In this document: piece by piece, positions 7,876-17,614 of the stretch
How the letters are laid out: each line of letters opens with the position of its first letter
Numbering within the stretch: the stretch's first letter is position 1
Assembly (NCBI RefSeq): GCF_020510565.1
Contig: NZ_CP075189.1
Location: 3,772,501 to 3,836,500, forward strand
Direction: 5' to 3'
Source: Ferribacterium limneticum
GTDB taxonomy: Bacteria; Pseudomonadota; Gammaproteobacteria; Burkholderiales; Rhodocyclaceae
DNA: 64,000 nt
Notes under the pieces: generated by a model
The model's input: the letters and a program-made list of their open reading frames with translations, nothing else
Told to the model about the DNA's origin: nothing
The model's database searches: none
Program-made: the position numbers and the translations under genes

Positions 7876-10428
7876 TCAGGCCTTGACCACCTTGCACGCG
7901 CACTTCTTGTAATCAGTCTCTTTCGAAATCGGACAGGTTGCATCCAGCGTCAGCTTGTTCACCAGACGATGTTCGTCGAAGAAGGGCACGAAAACCAGCC
8001 CGAGCGGCGGTTTGTTGCGGCCGCGCGTTTCGACCCGCAACTGGATTTCGCCACGCCGGGTCGCCACCTTGACCACGTCGTTACGGGCCAGACTACGCTT
8101 CTTGGCATCTTCCGGGTGCATGTAGATCACGGCATCGGGCATCGCCTTGTAGAGCTCCGGCACGCGCCGGGTCATCGAGCCGGTGTGCCAGTGTTCGAGC
8201 ACGCGGCCGGTGCATAGCCACAGGTCGTATTCGGCATCGGGCATTTCGGCCGCCGGCTGATAGGGCAGCGCGAAGGCAATGGCCTTGCCGTCCGGGTAAC
8301 CGTAGAAACGCACGCCCTCGCCCTTCGGCACATAGGTGTCGTAACCCTCGCGGAAGCGCCACAGTGTTTCCTTGCCATCGACCACCGGCCAGCGCAGGCC
8401 GCGCGCCTTGTGGTAGACGTCGAAGTTGGCCAGATCGTGCGCCTTGCCACGACCGAACGAGGCGTATTCCTCGAACAGGCCTTTCTGCACGTAGAAGCCG
8501 AAGGCCTTGGACTCGTCGTTCATGTAGTCCTTGATGCCGTGGGCGTTAACCTTGGCGACTTCGTCCAGCCCGAACTTGTTGACCTGGCCGTTGGCGAATA
8601 GCACGTCGTACATGGTCTTGCCCTTGTACTCCGGGTTCTTGTCGAGCAACTCGGCCGGCCAGACTTCTTCGATCTTGAAGCGCTTGGAAAACTCGAGGTA
8701 CTGCCACAGGTCGGACTTGCCCTCGCCCGGCGCCTTGACCTGCTGGCGCCACATCTGGCCACGCCGCTCGGCGTTGCCGTACATACCTTCCTTTTCCATC
8801 CACATGGCGCAAGGCAGGATGAGGTCGGAGGCCATGGCCGAGACGGTCGGGTAGACATCGGAGACGACGACGAAAGCCTTGGGATTGCGCCAACCCGGAT
8901 AGATTTCGTCATTGACGTTCGGCCCGGCCTGCATGTTGTTGGTCGTCGACGTCCAGTAGAAGCCGAGCTTGCCGTCCTTCAGGGCGCGGCTCTGGGCCAC
9001 GGCATGCAGGCCGATCCACTCGGGAATGGTCCCGGCCGGCAGCTTCCAGAGCTTTTCCGACAGCTCGCGGTGCTTGGGATTCATGACCACCATGTCGGCC
9101 GGCAGGCGATGGGCGAAGGTGCCCACTTCGCGCGCCGTTCCGCAGGCGGACGGCTGGCCGGTCAGTGAGAACGGCCCGTTGCCCGGCTCGGAAATCTTGC
9201 CGACCAAGAGGTGCACGTTGTAGATCATGTTGTTCACCCAGGTGCCGCGGGTGTGCTGGTTGAAGCCCATGGTCCAGTAGGAAACAACCTTGACCTTCGG
9301 GTCAGCGTAGGCCTTGGCCAGCGCTTCGAGATTCTCTTTCGGCACGCCAGAAATCTCGTGCGCCTTGTCCAGCGTGTATTCGGAGACGAAGGCGGCGAAC
9401 TCGTCGAAAGTCATCGGCGTCGAGTTGTTCGGGTTGCCCTTCGGCTTGCCTTCTTCGCCCGGGTAGCCGTTGTTCATGGCCACCTTTTCGAGCGGGTGGT
9501 TCGGGCGCAGGCCATAGCCGATGTCAGTCACGCCCTTGGCGAACTTGACGTGTTTGGCGACGAATTCCTTGTTCACCGCACCGGTCTGGATGATGTGGTT
9601 GCAGATGTAGTTGAGGATGGCCAGATCGGACTGCGGCTTGAAGATCAGCGTGTTGTCGGCCAGCTCGCAGGAGCGATGGTTGAAGGTGGACAACACATGC
9701 ACCTTGACGTGCTTGGCGCTGAGTCGGCGGTCGGTGATGCGCGACCACAGGATCGGGTGCATCTCGGCCATGTTCGACCCCCACAGCGCGAAAACGTCGG
9801 CGTGCTCGGCGTCGTCATAGCAACCCATCGGCTCGTCGATGCCGAAGGTGCGCATGAAGCCGGCAACGGCCGAGGCCATGCAGTGGCGGGCATTGGGATC
9901 GAGGTTGTTGGTACGGAAGCCGGCCTTCATGAGCTTGGCGGCGGCGTAGCCTTCCCACACCGTCCACTGGCCGGAGCCGAACATGGCGATATTGCGCGGT
10001 CCGCCTTCCTTGAGCGCGGCCTTGCACTTCTCCTCCATGATGTCGAAAGCCTGCGTCCAGGTGATCGGCTTGAAGTCGCCGTTCTTGTCGTACTTGCCGT
10101 CCTTCATGCGCAGCATCGGCGACATGAGGCGGTCTTTACCGTATTGAATCTTCGAGAGGAAATAGCCCTTGATGCAGTTCAGGCCGCGATTGACCGGGGC
10201 ATCCGGGTCGCCCTGGGTGGCCACGATGCGCCCTTCCTTGACGCCGACCAGCACGCCGCAACCGGTTCCGCAGTAGCGGCAGACGCCCTTGTCCCAGCGC
10301 ACGCCATCGCCCTTGCCCGCCTGCTGCGCCATGACGGCGTTCGGCACGCTGATGCCGGCGACGGTAGCGGCCGCCGCGACTGCGTTGCTCTTGATGAAAT
10401 CACGCCGGGTAAGTTTCACTTCGATCAT
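7876..10428 (-). CDS. napA: Periplasmic nitrate reductase catalytic subunit
   Basis: An 850-residue molybdopterin enzyme reducing nitrate to nitrite in the periplasm. The Tat signal begins [16 protein letters not shown]. The 4Fe-4S cysteines are C50, C53, C57 and C85, and C183 in NARHCMASA is the expected Mo ligand. Start 10428 was preferred over 10443 because AGGAGG lies 6 bp upstream and it matches known NapA N-termini. The napD stop is one base away, indicating translational coupling. Confidence 0.97.
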   Translation of the reverse strand: MIEVKLTRRDFIKSNAVAAAATVAGISVPNAVMAQQAGKGDGVRWDKGVCRYCGTGCGVLVGVKEGRIVATQGDPDAPVNRGLNCIKGYFLSKIQYGKDRLMSPMLRMKDGKYDKNGDFKPITWTQAFDIMEEKCKAALKEGGPRNIAMFGSGQWTVWEGYAAAKLMKAGFRTNNLDPNARHCMASAVAGFMRTFGIDEPMGCYDDAEHADVFALWGSNMAEMHPILWSRITDRRLSAKHVKVHVLSTFNHRSCELADNTLIFKPQSDLAILNYICNHIIQTGAVNKEFVAKHVKFAKGVTDIGYGLRPNHPLEKVAMNNGYPGEEGKPKGNPNNSTPMTFDEFAAFVSEYTLDKAHEISGVPKENLEALAKAYADPKVKVVSYWTMGFNQHTRGTWVNNMIYNVHLLVGKISEPGNGPFSLTGQPSACGTAREVGTFAHRLPADMVVMNPKHRELSEKLWKLPAGTIPEWIGLHAVAQSRALKDGKLGFYWTSTTNNMQAGPNVNDEIYPGWRNPKAFVVVSDVYPTVSAMASDLILPCAMWMEKEGMYGNAERRGQMWRQQVKAPGEGKSDLWQYLEFSKRFKIEEVWPAELLDKNPEYKGKTMYDVLFANGQVNKFGLDEVAKVNAHGIKDYMNDESKAFGFYVQKGLFEEYASFGRGKAHDLANFDVYHKARGLRWPVVDGKETLWRFREGYDTYVPKGEGVRFYGYPDGKAIAFALPYQPAAEMPDAEYDLWLCTGRVLEHWHTGSMTRRVPELYKAMPDAVIYMHPEDAKKRSLARNDVVKVATRRGEIQLRVETRGRNKPPLGLVFVPFFDEHRLVNKLTLDATCPISKETDYKKCACKVVKA

Positions 10429-10429
10429 C

Positions 10430-10714
10430 TCAGGCCTCCTCATCTGGATCGGATTCGTACTGGTGATAAACCAGCGAGGCCGAGATCACTCCCGGCATCT
10501 GGCGTATCGCCTCAAAGATATTGCTGGTGTTGTCTTCGTCGCCGGATTCGATCGTCACGATCATCCGGCCATCTTCGCCAACCGCATGGACCTCGACCCC
10601 CTCGAGTTCGCGCAGGCTCTTGCTGAGCATCGCCGTGTCGGCGGGCAAAACGCCGAGAATGACGCTGGAAATATTGATGCCGGAGGAAACTTTCATGTCC
10701 ATGCCACGCCCCAT
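10430..10714 (-). CDS. napD: NapA maturation chaperone NapD
   Basis: A 94-residue cytoplasmic protein that binds the NapA Tat signal peptide and prevents premature export. The sequence has the NapD pattern: NISSVILGV early, then a short beta-alpha-beta core ending in ASLVYHQYE. It is the first gene of the operon, directly before napA. The start could be one of three nearby ATGs (MGRGM, MDMK or MKVSS); the longest is given. Confidence 0.9.
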   Translation of the reverse strand: MGRGMDMKVSSGINISSVILGVLPADTAMLSKSLRELEGVEVHAVGEDGRMIVTIESGDEDNTSNIFEAIRQMPGVISASLVYHQYESDPDEEA

Positions 10715-10779
10715 CGGTTAAGTGTCAGCTCGGGCAATCTACGCCCATAAGACGACGCTTCTTTAGCGCAGATCAAATC

Positions 10780-10793
10780 GGGGAAATACCCCT
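10780..10793 (-). promoter_or_regulatory. Candidate operator upstream of napD
   Basis: A small inverted repeat GGGG-AAATA-CCCC (10780-10792) lies 66 bp before the napD start codon. Its right arm reads TACCCCT, which fits the NarL/NarP heptamer consensus TACYYMT. No full 7-2-7 pair is present, so nitrate-responsive control is only a possibility. Confidence 0.3.
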
Positions 10794-10959
10794 AAACTTC
10801 TTGGTGGAATGTTGACGGCGATCAAATGCCGCACCAGCCAAGGCAGCCGGACCATTCATTTGCGACGCGACGGCACCCGGCCCCAGCTTCAATGGCGGCC
10901 CCGGAGAATGCTAGGATTGCGCTCGCCCCCCCCAACTGCAGACCTTGAGGAAACACACC

Positions 10960-11514
10960 TTGAAACGCTTCATGATGCTCTGCCTTGCCGCACTCGCGTC
11001 GGCAAGCGCCGCCGCCCAGACGGCCGGTTTCCTGTGCTGCAACATGCGCACCGATGGCGCGTGGATCAGTGACATCAACTATGTTGGTCAAGGCAAGACG
11101 ATGATTCCTGCCGGAACGCCTTTGACCATGAACGGTTACGGCAAGAACCGTGTCCATGTCGTGATCAATGGACGCAAGCAGGACATCGGCAACGATTACA
11201 GCCGCAGCATTTCGCTCGAAACGTTTGCCCGGCGTTACGTCGTTGTCCAGGATCCGCTCGAGAGACTCAACACCTATCCCCGGAATATTCAGGAAGCCAT
11301 TGGCACCGCCCGCCTGACCAAGGGCATGACCCGCGAGCAGGTCATCATGGCGGTCGGTTACCCGGTCAGCGACGAGAATCCCGATCTGGAAAGCAAGACC
11401 TGGCGTTTCTGGCTGAGTAGCCGGGGCGAATTCAAAGCAATTTTCGATGACGCTGGCCGGCTCACCAGGATCGAGGCCAATGCGGAGATCCGCCCCCTGG
11501 TCGTCGCCGAGTAA
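10960..11514 (+). CDS. Secreted BamE/SmpA-like small protein, function unknown
   Basis: About 184 residues with a signal peptide (MKRFMMLCLAALASASAAA, cleavage near AQTAG). The mature N-terminus contains CCNMRTDGAWISD. The C-terminal half has LTKGMTREQVIMAVGYP followed by TWRFWLSSRGE, which resembles the repeat found in the BamE/SmpA/OmlA family. I chose TTG 10960 because GAGGAAA lies just upstream; TTG 10945 and ATG 10972 are alternatives. It stands alone, divergent from nap and convergent with tatD. The function is not known. Confidence 0.75.
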   Translation: MKRFMMLCLAALASASAAAQTAGFLCCNMRTDGAWISDINYVGQGKTMIPAGTPLTMNGYGKNRVHVVINGRKQDIGNDYSRSISLETFARRYVVVQDPLERLNTYPRNIQEAIGTARLTKGMTREQVIMAVGYPVSDENPDLESKTWRFWLSSRGEFKAIFDDAGRLTRIEANAEIRPLVVAE

Positions 11515-11529
11515 TCGGCGCCGGCCGGC

Positions 11530-12303
11530 CTAGATATCCGCTTGCAGGGCCGGCAGCACGGCCCGTGCATTGGCAGCCGTCTGCGCCACCAGCGCAGGCA
11601 GCGAGATTCCGCGCAATTCGGCCAGCACCTCGGCGATGCGCGGCAACTCGGCCGGCGCGTTGCGGCCGCCGTTGAGCCAGGCCGGCGGAATGTCGGGCGC
11701 ATCAGTTTCGAGGACAATCGATTCGAGCGGCAGCGTGCGGGCCAGTTCGCGGATGCGCGTCGAGCCGCTGAAAGTCATCGCCCCGCCGAAGCCGAGCGCG
11801 AAGCCGAGTTTGATGAATTCATCGGCCTGCTGCCGACTGCCGTTGAAGGCATGGGCGATGCCGCCGCGCACGCCGATCCGGCGCAACTGTTTGAGCACCG
11901 GGTCGATGGCCCGGCGGACGTGGAGCAGTACCGGCAAATCAAACTCGCGAGCCAGCTTCAGTTGTTCGATGAAAAAGTGGGTCTGACGCTCGATGTCGAG
12001 GCCGCTTACGTAGAAATCCAGCCCGATCTCGCCGACGGCAACCGGCGGCGCCTGCTGGAGCCAGTCGCGCAGCCGGGACAGGTCTTCCGGGCTGGACTGG
12101 TCGACGTAAAGCGGATGGATACCGTAAGCCTCAAGGCAGCCAGGGTAGTCGGCAATTTTCGATTTTGGCCGAAATTTCCGGTTGACCGTGACACCCGGCA
12201 CCACGATCCGCCCCACCCCCGCCGCCGTCGCGGCGGCATACACCGCGTCCCGATCAGCATCGAATTCAGCCGCATCGAGATGGCAGTGGGTGTCGATCAG
12301 CAT
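11530..12303 (-). CDS. TatD-family metal-dependent hydrolase (YjjV-like)
   Basis: A 257-residue TIM-barrel metallohydrolase; family members are 3'-5' DNases or deacylases. Metal ligands are visible as DTHCHLD near the N-terminus, GEIGLDFY, LHVRRA, HAFNG and ETDAPDIPP. The ATG at 12303 overlaps the dadA stop by 7 bp. Residues 38-50 (VTVNRKFRPKSKI) are encoded by a reverse-read copy of the 38-bp motif. The spacing between VVP and GIHP appears the same as in remembered E. coli YjjV, so the motif replaced rather than lengthened this loop. Confidence 0.9.
   Translation of the reverse strand: MLIDTHCHLDAAEFDADRDAVYAAATAAGVGRIVVPGVTVNRKFRPKSKIADYPGCLEAYGIHPLYVDQSSPEDLSRLRDWLQQAPPVAVGEIGLDFYVSGLDIERQTHFFIEQLKLAREFDLPVLLHVRRAIDPVLKQLRRIGVRGGIAHAFNGSRQQADEFIKLGFALGFGGAMTFSGSTRIRELARTLPLESIVLETDAPDIPPAWLNGGRNAPAELPRIAEVLAELRGISLPALVAQTAANARAVLPALQADI
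12156..12193 (+). repeat. 38-bp dispersed motif, copy 3 (inside tatD-family gene)
   Basis: Left arm TTTTCGATTTTGGCC, A/T segment GAAATTTCC, core GGTTGACCGTGACA. It is antisense to the host gene and encodes TVNRKFRPKSK there. Confidence 0.9.
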
Positions 12304-13550
12304 TTCAGAAAGGGGAAATCCGGTTCGGGCTGGGCGCCGCTCATCAGGTCGGCCAGAGCGGCCGCCGAGCCGCAGGCCATCGTCCAGCCCAGCGTGCCGT
12401 GGCCGGTGTTGAGCCACAGGTTGCCATAACGCGTCTGGCCGATGATCGGCACGTTCGACGGCGTCGCCGGGCGCAGGCCGCACCAGAACTCGGGCTCGCC
12501 GAGCGTTTTGAGTTCGGGGAAAAGCTGGCGGGTGCGCGTGATCAGCGCCTGGCAACGGACCGGATTGAGATCGAGGTTGTAGCCGTTGAATTCGGCCGTA
12601 CCGGCGATGCGCAGGCGGTTGCCGAGGCGGGAAAAGACCAGCTTGCACTCGTCGTCGGTGACGCTAACCATCGGCGCCACGCTATCTTCAGCCAGCGTCA
12701 GCGTCGCCGAATAACCCTTGGCCGGATAGATCGGCAGGCGGATGCCGAGCGGCTTGAGCAATTGTGGCGAGTAGCTGCTCAACGCGACAACGTAGGCGTC
12801 CGCCGTCAGCAACTCAGCGCCGTTCTTGCCCTGGGCGACAACGCCGGCGATCTGGCTGCCGCCGGCAGCAATGCGTTCGATAGCCGTGCCGAAGCGAAAA
12901 TCGACGCCAAGCGCCGTCGCCCGCTCGGCCAGGGCACAGGTAAATTTCTTGGCGTCGCCGGTTTCGTCGGAGCGCGTATAGTCGCCGCCGACCAGCAGCG
13001 CCTTGGCGCCGGCCAGCGCCGGTTCTATTTCCAGGCATTTTTCGGCGTCGACCGTGAGACGATCGAGCCCGAACTGGCGCATCAACTGCGCCGCCTCGAC
13101 CGCCGCCGAAAACTCCTGACGATCGGTATAAATGTGCAGAATGCCGCGCTCGAGGTGGTCGTACTCCAGCGCCAATTCCTGGCGCAGCGCCTGCAGGCGG
13201 CTACGGCTGTACAACGCCATCGCGACAATCGCCGCAATGTTGCGCCGGGTCCGCCCGGGCAGGCATTCGCCGAGGAAGCGCAGACCCCATTCCAGTTGCG
13301 CCGGATCGGCCCGCCAGCGCCAGAGCAAGGGCGCATCTTCGCGGCCCAGCCATTTCACCAGATGGGTCAGAACATGCGGATTGGCCCACGGCTCGGCGTG
13401 AGAAACCGAAATCTGCCCGCCATTGGCAAAGCTTGTTTCATCTGCGGCCGCCGGCTGACGGTCGATGACCGTCACCTGATGCCCGGCACGGGCGAGATAC
13501 CACGCGCTCGTTGTACCGACAACGCCCGCCCCCAGCACGAGGACCCTCAA
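12297..13550 (-). CDS. dadA: D-amino acid dehydrogenase small subunit
   Basis: A 417-residue FAD-dependent oxidoreductase of the DAO family that oxidatively deaminates D-amino acids and feeds electrons to the respiratory chain. The N-terminal dinucleotide site is VLGAGVVGTTSAWYLA. The C-terminus carries the family segment CGLRPATPSNVPIIG followed by NLWLNTGHGTLGWT. It overlaps spoT upstream by 4 bp and the tatD-like gene downstream by 7 bp, so all three may be cotranscribed. A weak resemblance to the 38-bp motif occurs near 13023-13060. Confidence 0.93.
   Translation of the reverse strand: MRVLVLGAGVVGTTSAWYLARAGHQVTVIDRQPAAADETSFANGGQISVSHAEPWANPHVLTHLVKWLGREDAPLLWRWRADPAQLEWGLRFLGECLPGRTRRNIAAIVAMALYSRSRLQALRQELALEYDHLERGILHIYTDRQEFSAAVEAAQLMRQFGLDRLTVDAEKCLEIEPALAGAKALLVGGDYTRSDETGDAKKFTCALAERATALGVDFRFGTAIERIAAGGSQIAGVVAQGKNGAELLTADAYVVALSSYSPQLLKPLGIRLPIYPAKGYSATLTLAEDSVAPMVSVTDDECKLVFSRLGNRLRIAGTAEFNGYNLDLNPVRCQALITRTRQLFPELKTLGEPEFWCGLRPATPSNVPIIGQTRYGNLWLNTGHGTLGWTMACGSAAALADLMSGAQPEPDFPFLKC
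13023..13060 (+). repeat. Degenerate 38-bp motif candidate (inside dadA)
   Basis: Segment with TTTTTCGGCG followed by TCGACCGTGAGA. It keeps the second T-tract and a GTCGACCG core variant but lacks the GGCC block. It may be chance within a conserved coding segment. Confidence 0.35.
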
Positions 13551-15700
13551 GTGTCGCCTCCCCTTTCACGGGTAATACGGGTGACTTCCGGGATGTGTCG
13601 CATGCCGCGCATGACCGCCGCCAGATGGTTGCGATGGGCGACCTGAATGGTGAAACGCAGCGAGGTAAACAGGCGTTCCGGGTCGGCGTCCATCGAAACA
13701 TGCTCGATATTCGACCCAGCCTCGGCAATGGCCGACGCCACCTGGGCCAGCACACCGCGCGCATTCTTGACCTCGACGTTGATGCGGATTTCGAACAGCT
13801 TGCCTTCTTCCGGCTCCCATTCGACATCGATCCATTTCTGCGGCTCGGTCGACCGCGACTTGCGGATGGCCTGGCAATCATGCGTGTGAATGATCAGGCC
13901 GCTGCCCTTGCGGATCGAGCCGATGATCGGATCACCGGGAATCGGCTGGCAGCAGCGCGCCAGCTGGATGGCCATGCCTTCGGTGCCGTGGATGGCCAGC
14001 GCCATGCCGCTCGGCACCTCGTTGGTCATGTCTTCGCGGGCCAGCAGGCGGCGGGCAACGACCGAAGGCAGACGCTTGCCGAGGCCGATTTCGGTATAGA
14101 CCTCTTCGATATTCTTCTGGCCACCAGCCTTGACCATCTGATCCCAGGCCGCCGTCGGGATCGAAATCGGCACGACACCGAGCGACAGCAGCTCCTGGCG
14201 CAGCAGGCGCTCGCCGAGGCGGGCCGATTCCTCGTTCTGCATGGTGCGCAGGAAATGGCGGATCTTGCTGCGTGCCCGGCCCGTCTTCACATAGGTCAGC
14301 CACACCGGGTTGGGGCTGGCCTGCGGCGAGGTGATGATCTCGACCAGGTCGCCATTGCGCAGATCGGTGCGCAGCGGTGCCAGCTCGTGATTGACGCGAG
14401 CCGCCGAGCAGTGGTGGCCGACGTCGGTGTGCACTGCGTAGGCGAAGTCGACCACCGTCGCGCCGCGTGGCATGGCCATGATCTTGCCCTTGGGTGTGAA
14501 GACGTAGACTTCGTCCGGGAAGAGATCGATCTTGACGTTTTCGAAGAACTCGGCCGAATCGCTGGTCTGCATCTCGAGCAGCGACTGCAGCCACTTGTGC
14601 GTCTTGATCTGCAGATCGGCACTGGACTCGTCCATGTCCTTGTACAGCCAGTGCGCCGCGACGCCTTCCTGCGCGACGTTGTGCATTTCGCGCGTGCGGA
14701 TTTGCACTTCGACCGGCGTGCCATAGGGCCCGATGAGCGTTGTGTGCAGCGACTGATAGCCATTGGCCTTGGGAATCGCGATGTAGTCCTTGAACTTGCC
14801 AGGCACCGGCTTGAACAGGCTGTGCAGCGCGCCGAGCGCCAGATAGCAGGTCGGCACGTTGTCGACAACGACGCGGAAGCCGTAGATGTCGAGCACCTGC
14901 GAAAACGACAGGTGCTTGTCCTTCATCTTGCGGAAAATCGAGTACAGGCTCTTCTCGCGACCGAACACCTCGGCCTTGAGGCCGGCATGCGCCAGCTTGT
15001 CGTTGATGCCGTCGAGAATCCGGGTCAGCAGTTCCTTGCGATTGCCATGCGCCGTAGTCAGCGCCTTGGTCAGCACCTCGGCGCGATGCGGGTGGATGAG
15101 CCGGAACGAGGTGTCCTGCAACTCGCGGTAAAGTTTGTTGAGGCCGAGCCGCAAGGCGATCGGGGCGTAGATTTCCAGCGTTTCGCGGGCGATGCGGGCA
15201 CGCTTGTCGGCGCGCATGGCCGACATCGTCGCCAGATTGTGCTGGCGGTCGGCGAGCTTGATGAGCACGACGCGCAAATCGCGCGCCATGGCCATCAGCA
15301 TCTTGCGGAAATTCTCGGCCTGCGCCTCCTGGTAGGAGGCAAATTCCATCTTGTCGAGCTTGGACAGGCCATCGACCAGCTCGGCGACTTCCTTGCCGAA
15401 TTTCTCGGCAAGCTCGTGCTTGGTGGTCCCCGTATCTTCGAGCACATCGTGGAGCAGCGCCGCGGCAATCGCGTCGACATCCATGCGCCACTCGACGACG
15501 GCGCCGGCGACAGCCAGCGGATGCGTGATGTAGGCCTCGCCCGACATGCGCCGCTGACTGGCGTGCGCCTTGGCTGCGTAAGCGTACGCCGCCTTGATTT
15601 TCTCTAGTTCAGCCGGGGAAAGGTAATCGAGACTATCGAGGAAAACCCGGTAGGCGGGTTCCTCATCAAAAGGCGGCAGAGGCGACGGCACGGAACCCAT
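13547..15700 (-). CDS. spoT: Bifunctional (p)ppGpp synthetase/hydrolase
   Basis: A 717-residue RSH protein controlling the stringent-response alarmone. The N-terminal HD hydrolase domain is intact, with THPLAVA and LLHDVLEDTG at about residue 83. A RelA/SpoT synthetase domain, a TGS domain (VYVFTPKGKI onward) and a C-terminal ACT domain ending near residue 715 follow. It is preceded by rpoZ and gmk in the order common in proteobacteria, which supports spoT rather than a synthetase-only relA. Its stop overlaps the dadA start. Confidence 0.96.
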   Translation of the reverse strand: MGSVPSPLPPFDEEPAYRVFLDSLDYLSPAELEKIKAAYAYAAKAHASQRRMSGEAYITHPLAVAGAVVEWRMDVDAIAAALLHDVLEDTGTTKHELAEKFGKEVAELVDGLSKLDKMEFASYQEAQAENFRKMLMAMARDLRVVLIKLADRQHNLATMSAMRADKRARIARETLEIYAPIALRLGLNKLYRELQDTSFRLIHPHRAEVLTKALTTAHGNRKELLTRILDGINDKLAHAGLKAEVFGREKSLYSIFRKMKDKHLSFSQVLDIYGFRVVVDNVPTCYLALGALHSLFKPVPGKFKDYIAIPKANGYQSLHTTLIGPYGTPVEVQIRTREMHNVAQEGVAAHWLYKDMDESSADLQIKTHKWLQSLLEMQTSDSAEFFENVKIDLFPDEVYVFTPKGKIMAMPRGATVVDFAYAVHTDVGHHCSAARVNHELAPLRTDLRNGDLVEIITSPQASPNPVWLTYVKTGRARSKIRHFLRTMQNEESARLGERLLRQELLSLGVVPISIPTAAWDQMVKAGGQKNIEEVYTEIGLGKRLPSVVARRLLAREDMTNEVPSGMALAIHGTEGMAIQLARCCQPIPGDPIIGSIRKGSGLIIHTHDCQAIRKSRSTEPQKWIDVEWEPEEGKLFEIRINVEVKNARGVLAQVASAIAEAGSNIEHVSMDADPERLFTSLRFTIQVAHRNHLAAVMRGMRHIPEVTRITRERGGDT

Positions 15701-15721
15701 CAGTCTTCACCGCCCCTGCTT

Positions 15722-15928
15722 TCAGGACTGGCCGCGGTTAAGCACTTCCAGACCGATCTTGCCGGCGCCCATTTCCTTGAGCGCGACAACGGTCGGCTTG
15801 TGTTTTTCGCCGTCGACCAGCGGGGTCGCGCCATTGGCCAGCTGACGGGCGCGATGGGCGGCTGCCAGGGTCATCATGAAGCGATTGGGAATTCTTTTCA
15901 GACAGTCATCAACGGTAACGCGAGCCAT
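15722..15928 (-). CDS. rpoZ: RNA polymerase omega subunit
   Basis: A 68-residue protein with the omega signature [19 protein letters not shown] and an [14 protein letters not shown] segment that contacts the beta-prime subunit. It assists RNA polymerase assembly and takes part in ppGpp binding. It lies between gmk (14 bp) and spoT (21 bp), almost certainly in one operon. Confidence 0.97.
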   Translation of the reverse strand: MARVTVDDCLKRIPNRFMMTLAAAHRARQLANGATPLVDGEKHKPTVVALKEMGAGKIGLEVLNRGQS

Positions 15929-15942
15929 GGGAACCTCAAAAA

Positions 15943-16551
15943 TCAGATCATTCTTTGAAACAGGGCGGCGTGTCGGGCACGCTGAGCCCCAAAACTCAGG
16001 CGGGAGGCGCGTACAACCGCACGCAAATCATCCAGAGCCTGAGCCAACTGGTCGTTAATAATAACATAGTCGAATTCCCCGACATGGCGCATTTCGGCCT
16101 GCGCAGCGGCCAAACGGCGGGAAATGACGTCAGCACTGTCGGTGCCGCGGCCGGTCAGGCGGCGGGTCAATTCTTCCATCGACGGCGGCAGAATGAAGAC
16201 ACCGATCGCCTGCGGGAACAAGGCCCGCACCTGCTGCGCGCCCTGCCAGTCGATCTCGAGCAGGACATCCCGATCAGCCGCCAATTCGTCGGCGATCCAT
16301 TTCTTCGAGGTGCCGTAGAAATTGCCGTGCACTTCGGCCCACTCGAGGAATTCCTGGCGGGCGATCATCGCCTGGAATTCGGTGGCGTCGACGAAATGAT
16401 ATTCGCGCCCGTTTTCCTCACCCGGGCGCGGCGCCCGCGTCGTGTAGGAAATGGAGAGCTGGACGGTTTTCTCCTGCTCGAGCAGCAGGCGAACCAGCGT
16501 CGTCTTGCCGGCACCGGACGGTGCAGCCACTACATAAAGATTTCCGGCCAT
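15943..16551 (-). CDS. gmk: Guanylate kinase
   Basis: A 202-residue enzyme phosphorylating GMP to GDP. The P-loop is [14 protein letters not shown] near the N-terminus, and [20 protein letters not shown] is the GMP-binding segment. It is the first gene of gmk-rpoZ-spoT, linking guanine nucleotide supply with alarmone metabolism. A reverse 38-bp motif copy lies just upstream, in the gap to yicC. Confidence 0.97.
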   Translation of the reverse strand: MAGNLYVVAAPSGAGKTTLVRLLLEQEKTVQLSISYTTRAPRPGEENGREYHFVDATEFQAMIARQEFLEWAEVHGNFYGTSKKWIADELAADRDVLLEIDWQGAQQVRALFPQAIGVFILPPSMEELTRRLTGRGTDSADVISRRLAAAQAEMRHVGEFDYVIINDQLAQALDDLRAVVRASRLSFGAQRARHAALFQRMI

Positions 16552-16594
16552 GGGACACCTCAGAAAAACGCCCGCCGCTGCGGGATTACCAACT

Positions 16595-16632
16595 TGCTAC
16601 GGTCAACTGGAAAAAACGGCCAAAATTGAAAT
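16595..16632 (-). repeat. 38-bp dispersed motif, copy 4 (gmk-yicC gap)
   Basis: Reverse-orientation copy. On the minus strand it reads ATTTCAATTTTGGCC, then TTTTTTCC, then AGTTGACCGTAGCA. It occupies about a third of the intergenic gap. Confidence 0.9.
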
Positions 16633-16671
16633 TGGCCTGCGCCGTCCGCAGGTCAATCCGCTACTCCCGAT

Positions 16672-17538
16672 TTATTCCAGGTTCTGAATCTGCTCGCGCA
16701 TTTGCTCGATAAGCAGCTTGAGTTCCATCGATGCCTGCGAAACCTCGGTAATCGCCGACTTCGAGCCCAGCGTATTGGCTTCGCGGTTGAGTTCCTGCAT
16801 GAGGAAATCGAGGCGTTTTCCGCAGGCGCCGCCCTGCTTGAGCACACGCTCGACTTCATCGAGATGGGTGGTCAAACGTGCCAGCTCTTCGGCCACATCG
16901 ATACGCGTCGCGAAGACGGCCACTTCCTGCAGGACGCGGTCGTCGCTGGCGCCGCCGAGCGCTTCGGTCAGGCGCTGGCGCAGCTTTTCGGTGTAGATGG
17001 CCTGCGCTTCGGGAATGCGCGGGGCGACGCGGCGAACGATGTCGCGCATGGCATTGACGCGGTCGATGATCGTTTCGGCCAGCTTGTCACCTTCGCGGCC
17101 GCGGGTTGCCGTGAAATCGACCAGCGCGTCGCGCGCCAGGGCCATAACTTCAGGACTCAGCTCAGCGAAGTCGACGTTTTGTTCGCCGAACATGCCGGGC
17201 CAGCGCAGGGTTTCGTTGACCGACAGCGGCGTCGCCTCGGGCATTTCGCCGCGCACACGCTCGTTGAGCGACTTCAGCGTGGCCAGCAGCTCACCGTTAA
17301 TTTTGAGCTGGTCGGCCTTGGCGGCCGCCGCATTGAAGGAGAGACGGCACTCAACCTTGCCGCGATTGATGCGGGCGGCGAGCAATTCGCGCAGCGGAAT
17401 TTCCAGCGCGCGGAGGTCTTCGGCAACGCGGAAATGAAAATCGAGATAGCGTGAATTGACGCTTTTTAGCTCGAGTTGCAGCGTTCCGTGCTCTAAATCA
17501 CGTGTTTTAACGGCATAACCGGTCATACTACAAATCAT
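16672..17538 (-). CDS. yicC: YicC/YloC-family endoribonuclease
   Basis: A 288-residue protein of the YicC family, members of which act on RNA. The family N-terminus SMTGYA is present, with VNSRYLDFHFR soon after and the conserved C-terminal block FLMQELNREANTLGSKS. The start at 17538 has AAGGGA upstream; an internal ATG at 17526 (MTGYA) is also possible. It is divergent from the kinase gene at 17615, with a 76-bp shared promoter region. Confidence 0.93.
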   Translation of the reverse strand: MICSMTGYAVKTRDLEHGTLQLELKSVNSRYLDFHFRVAEDLRALEIPLRELLAARINRGKVECRLSFNAAAAKADQLKINGELLATLKSLNERVRGEMPEATPLSVNETLRWPGMFGEQNVDFAELSPEVMALARDALVDFTATRGREGDKLAETIIDRVNAMRDIVRRVAPRIPEAQAIYTEKLRQRLTEALGGASDDRVLQEVAVFATRIDVAEELARLTTHLDEVERVLKQGGACGKRLDFLMQELNREANTLGSKSAITEVSQASMELKLLIEQMREQIQNLE

Positions 17539-17614
17539 TATCGGGAATCCCTTGCTTTACAGTCCGGACAACACGCCCGAAAATGCCTGAAATTGCATCA
17601 TAACCGCGAGCTCC

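Noticed and set aside
10739..10800. Possible FNR box upstream of napD
   Set aside because: Only one half-site (TTGAT on the minus strand) is present; the second half ATCAA is missing at the right spacing.
13511..15607. Long open frame antisense to spoT
   Set aside because: It mirrors the codon bias of spoT, has no ribosome-binding site or known motifs, and spoT itself is unambiguous.
17215..17222. GTTGACCG in yicC as a further motif copy
   Set aside because: The 8-mer is present, but neither T-tract nor the GGCC block lies at the expected distance; the same holds at 23728 in the ABC-F gene.
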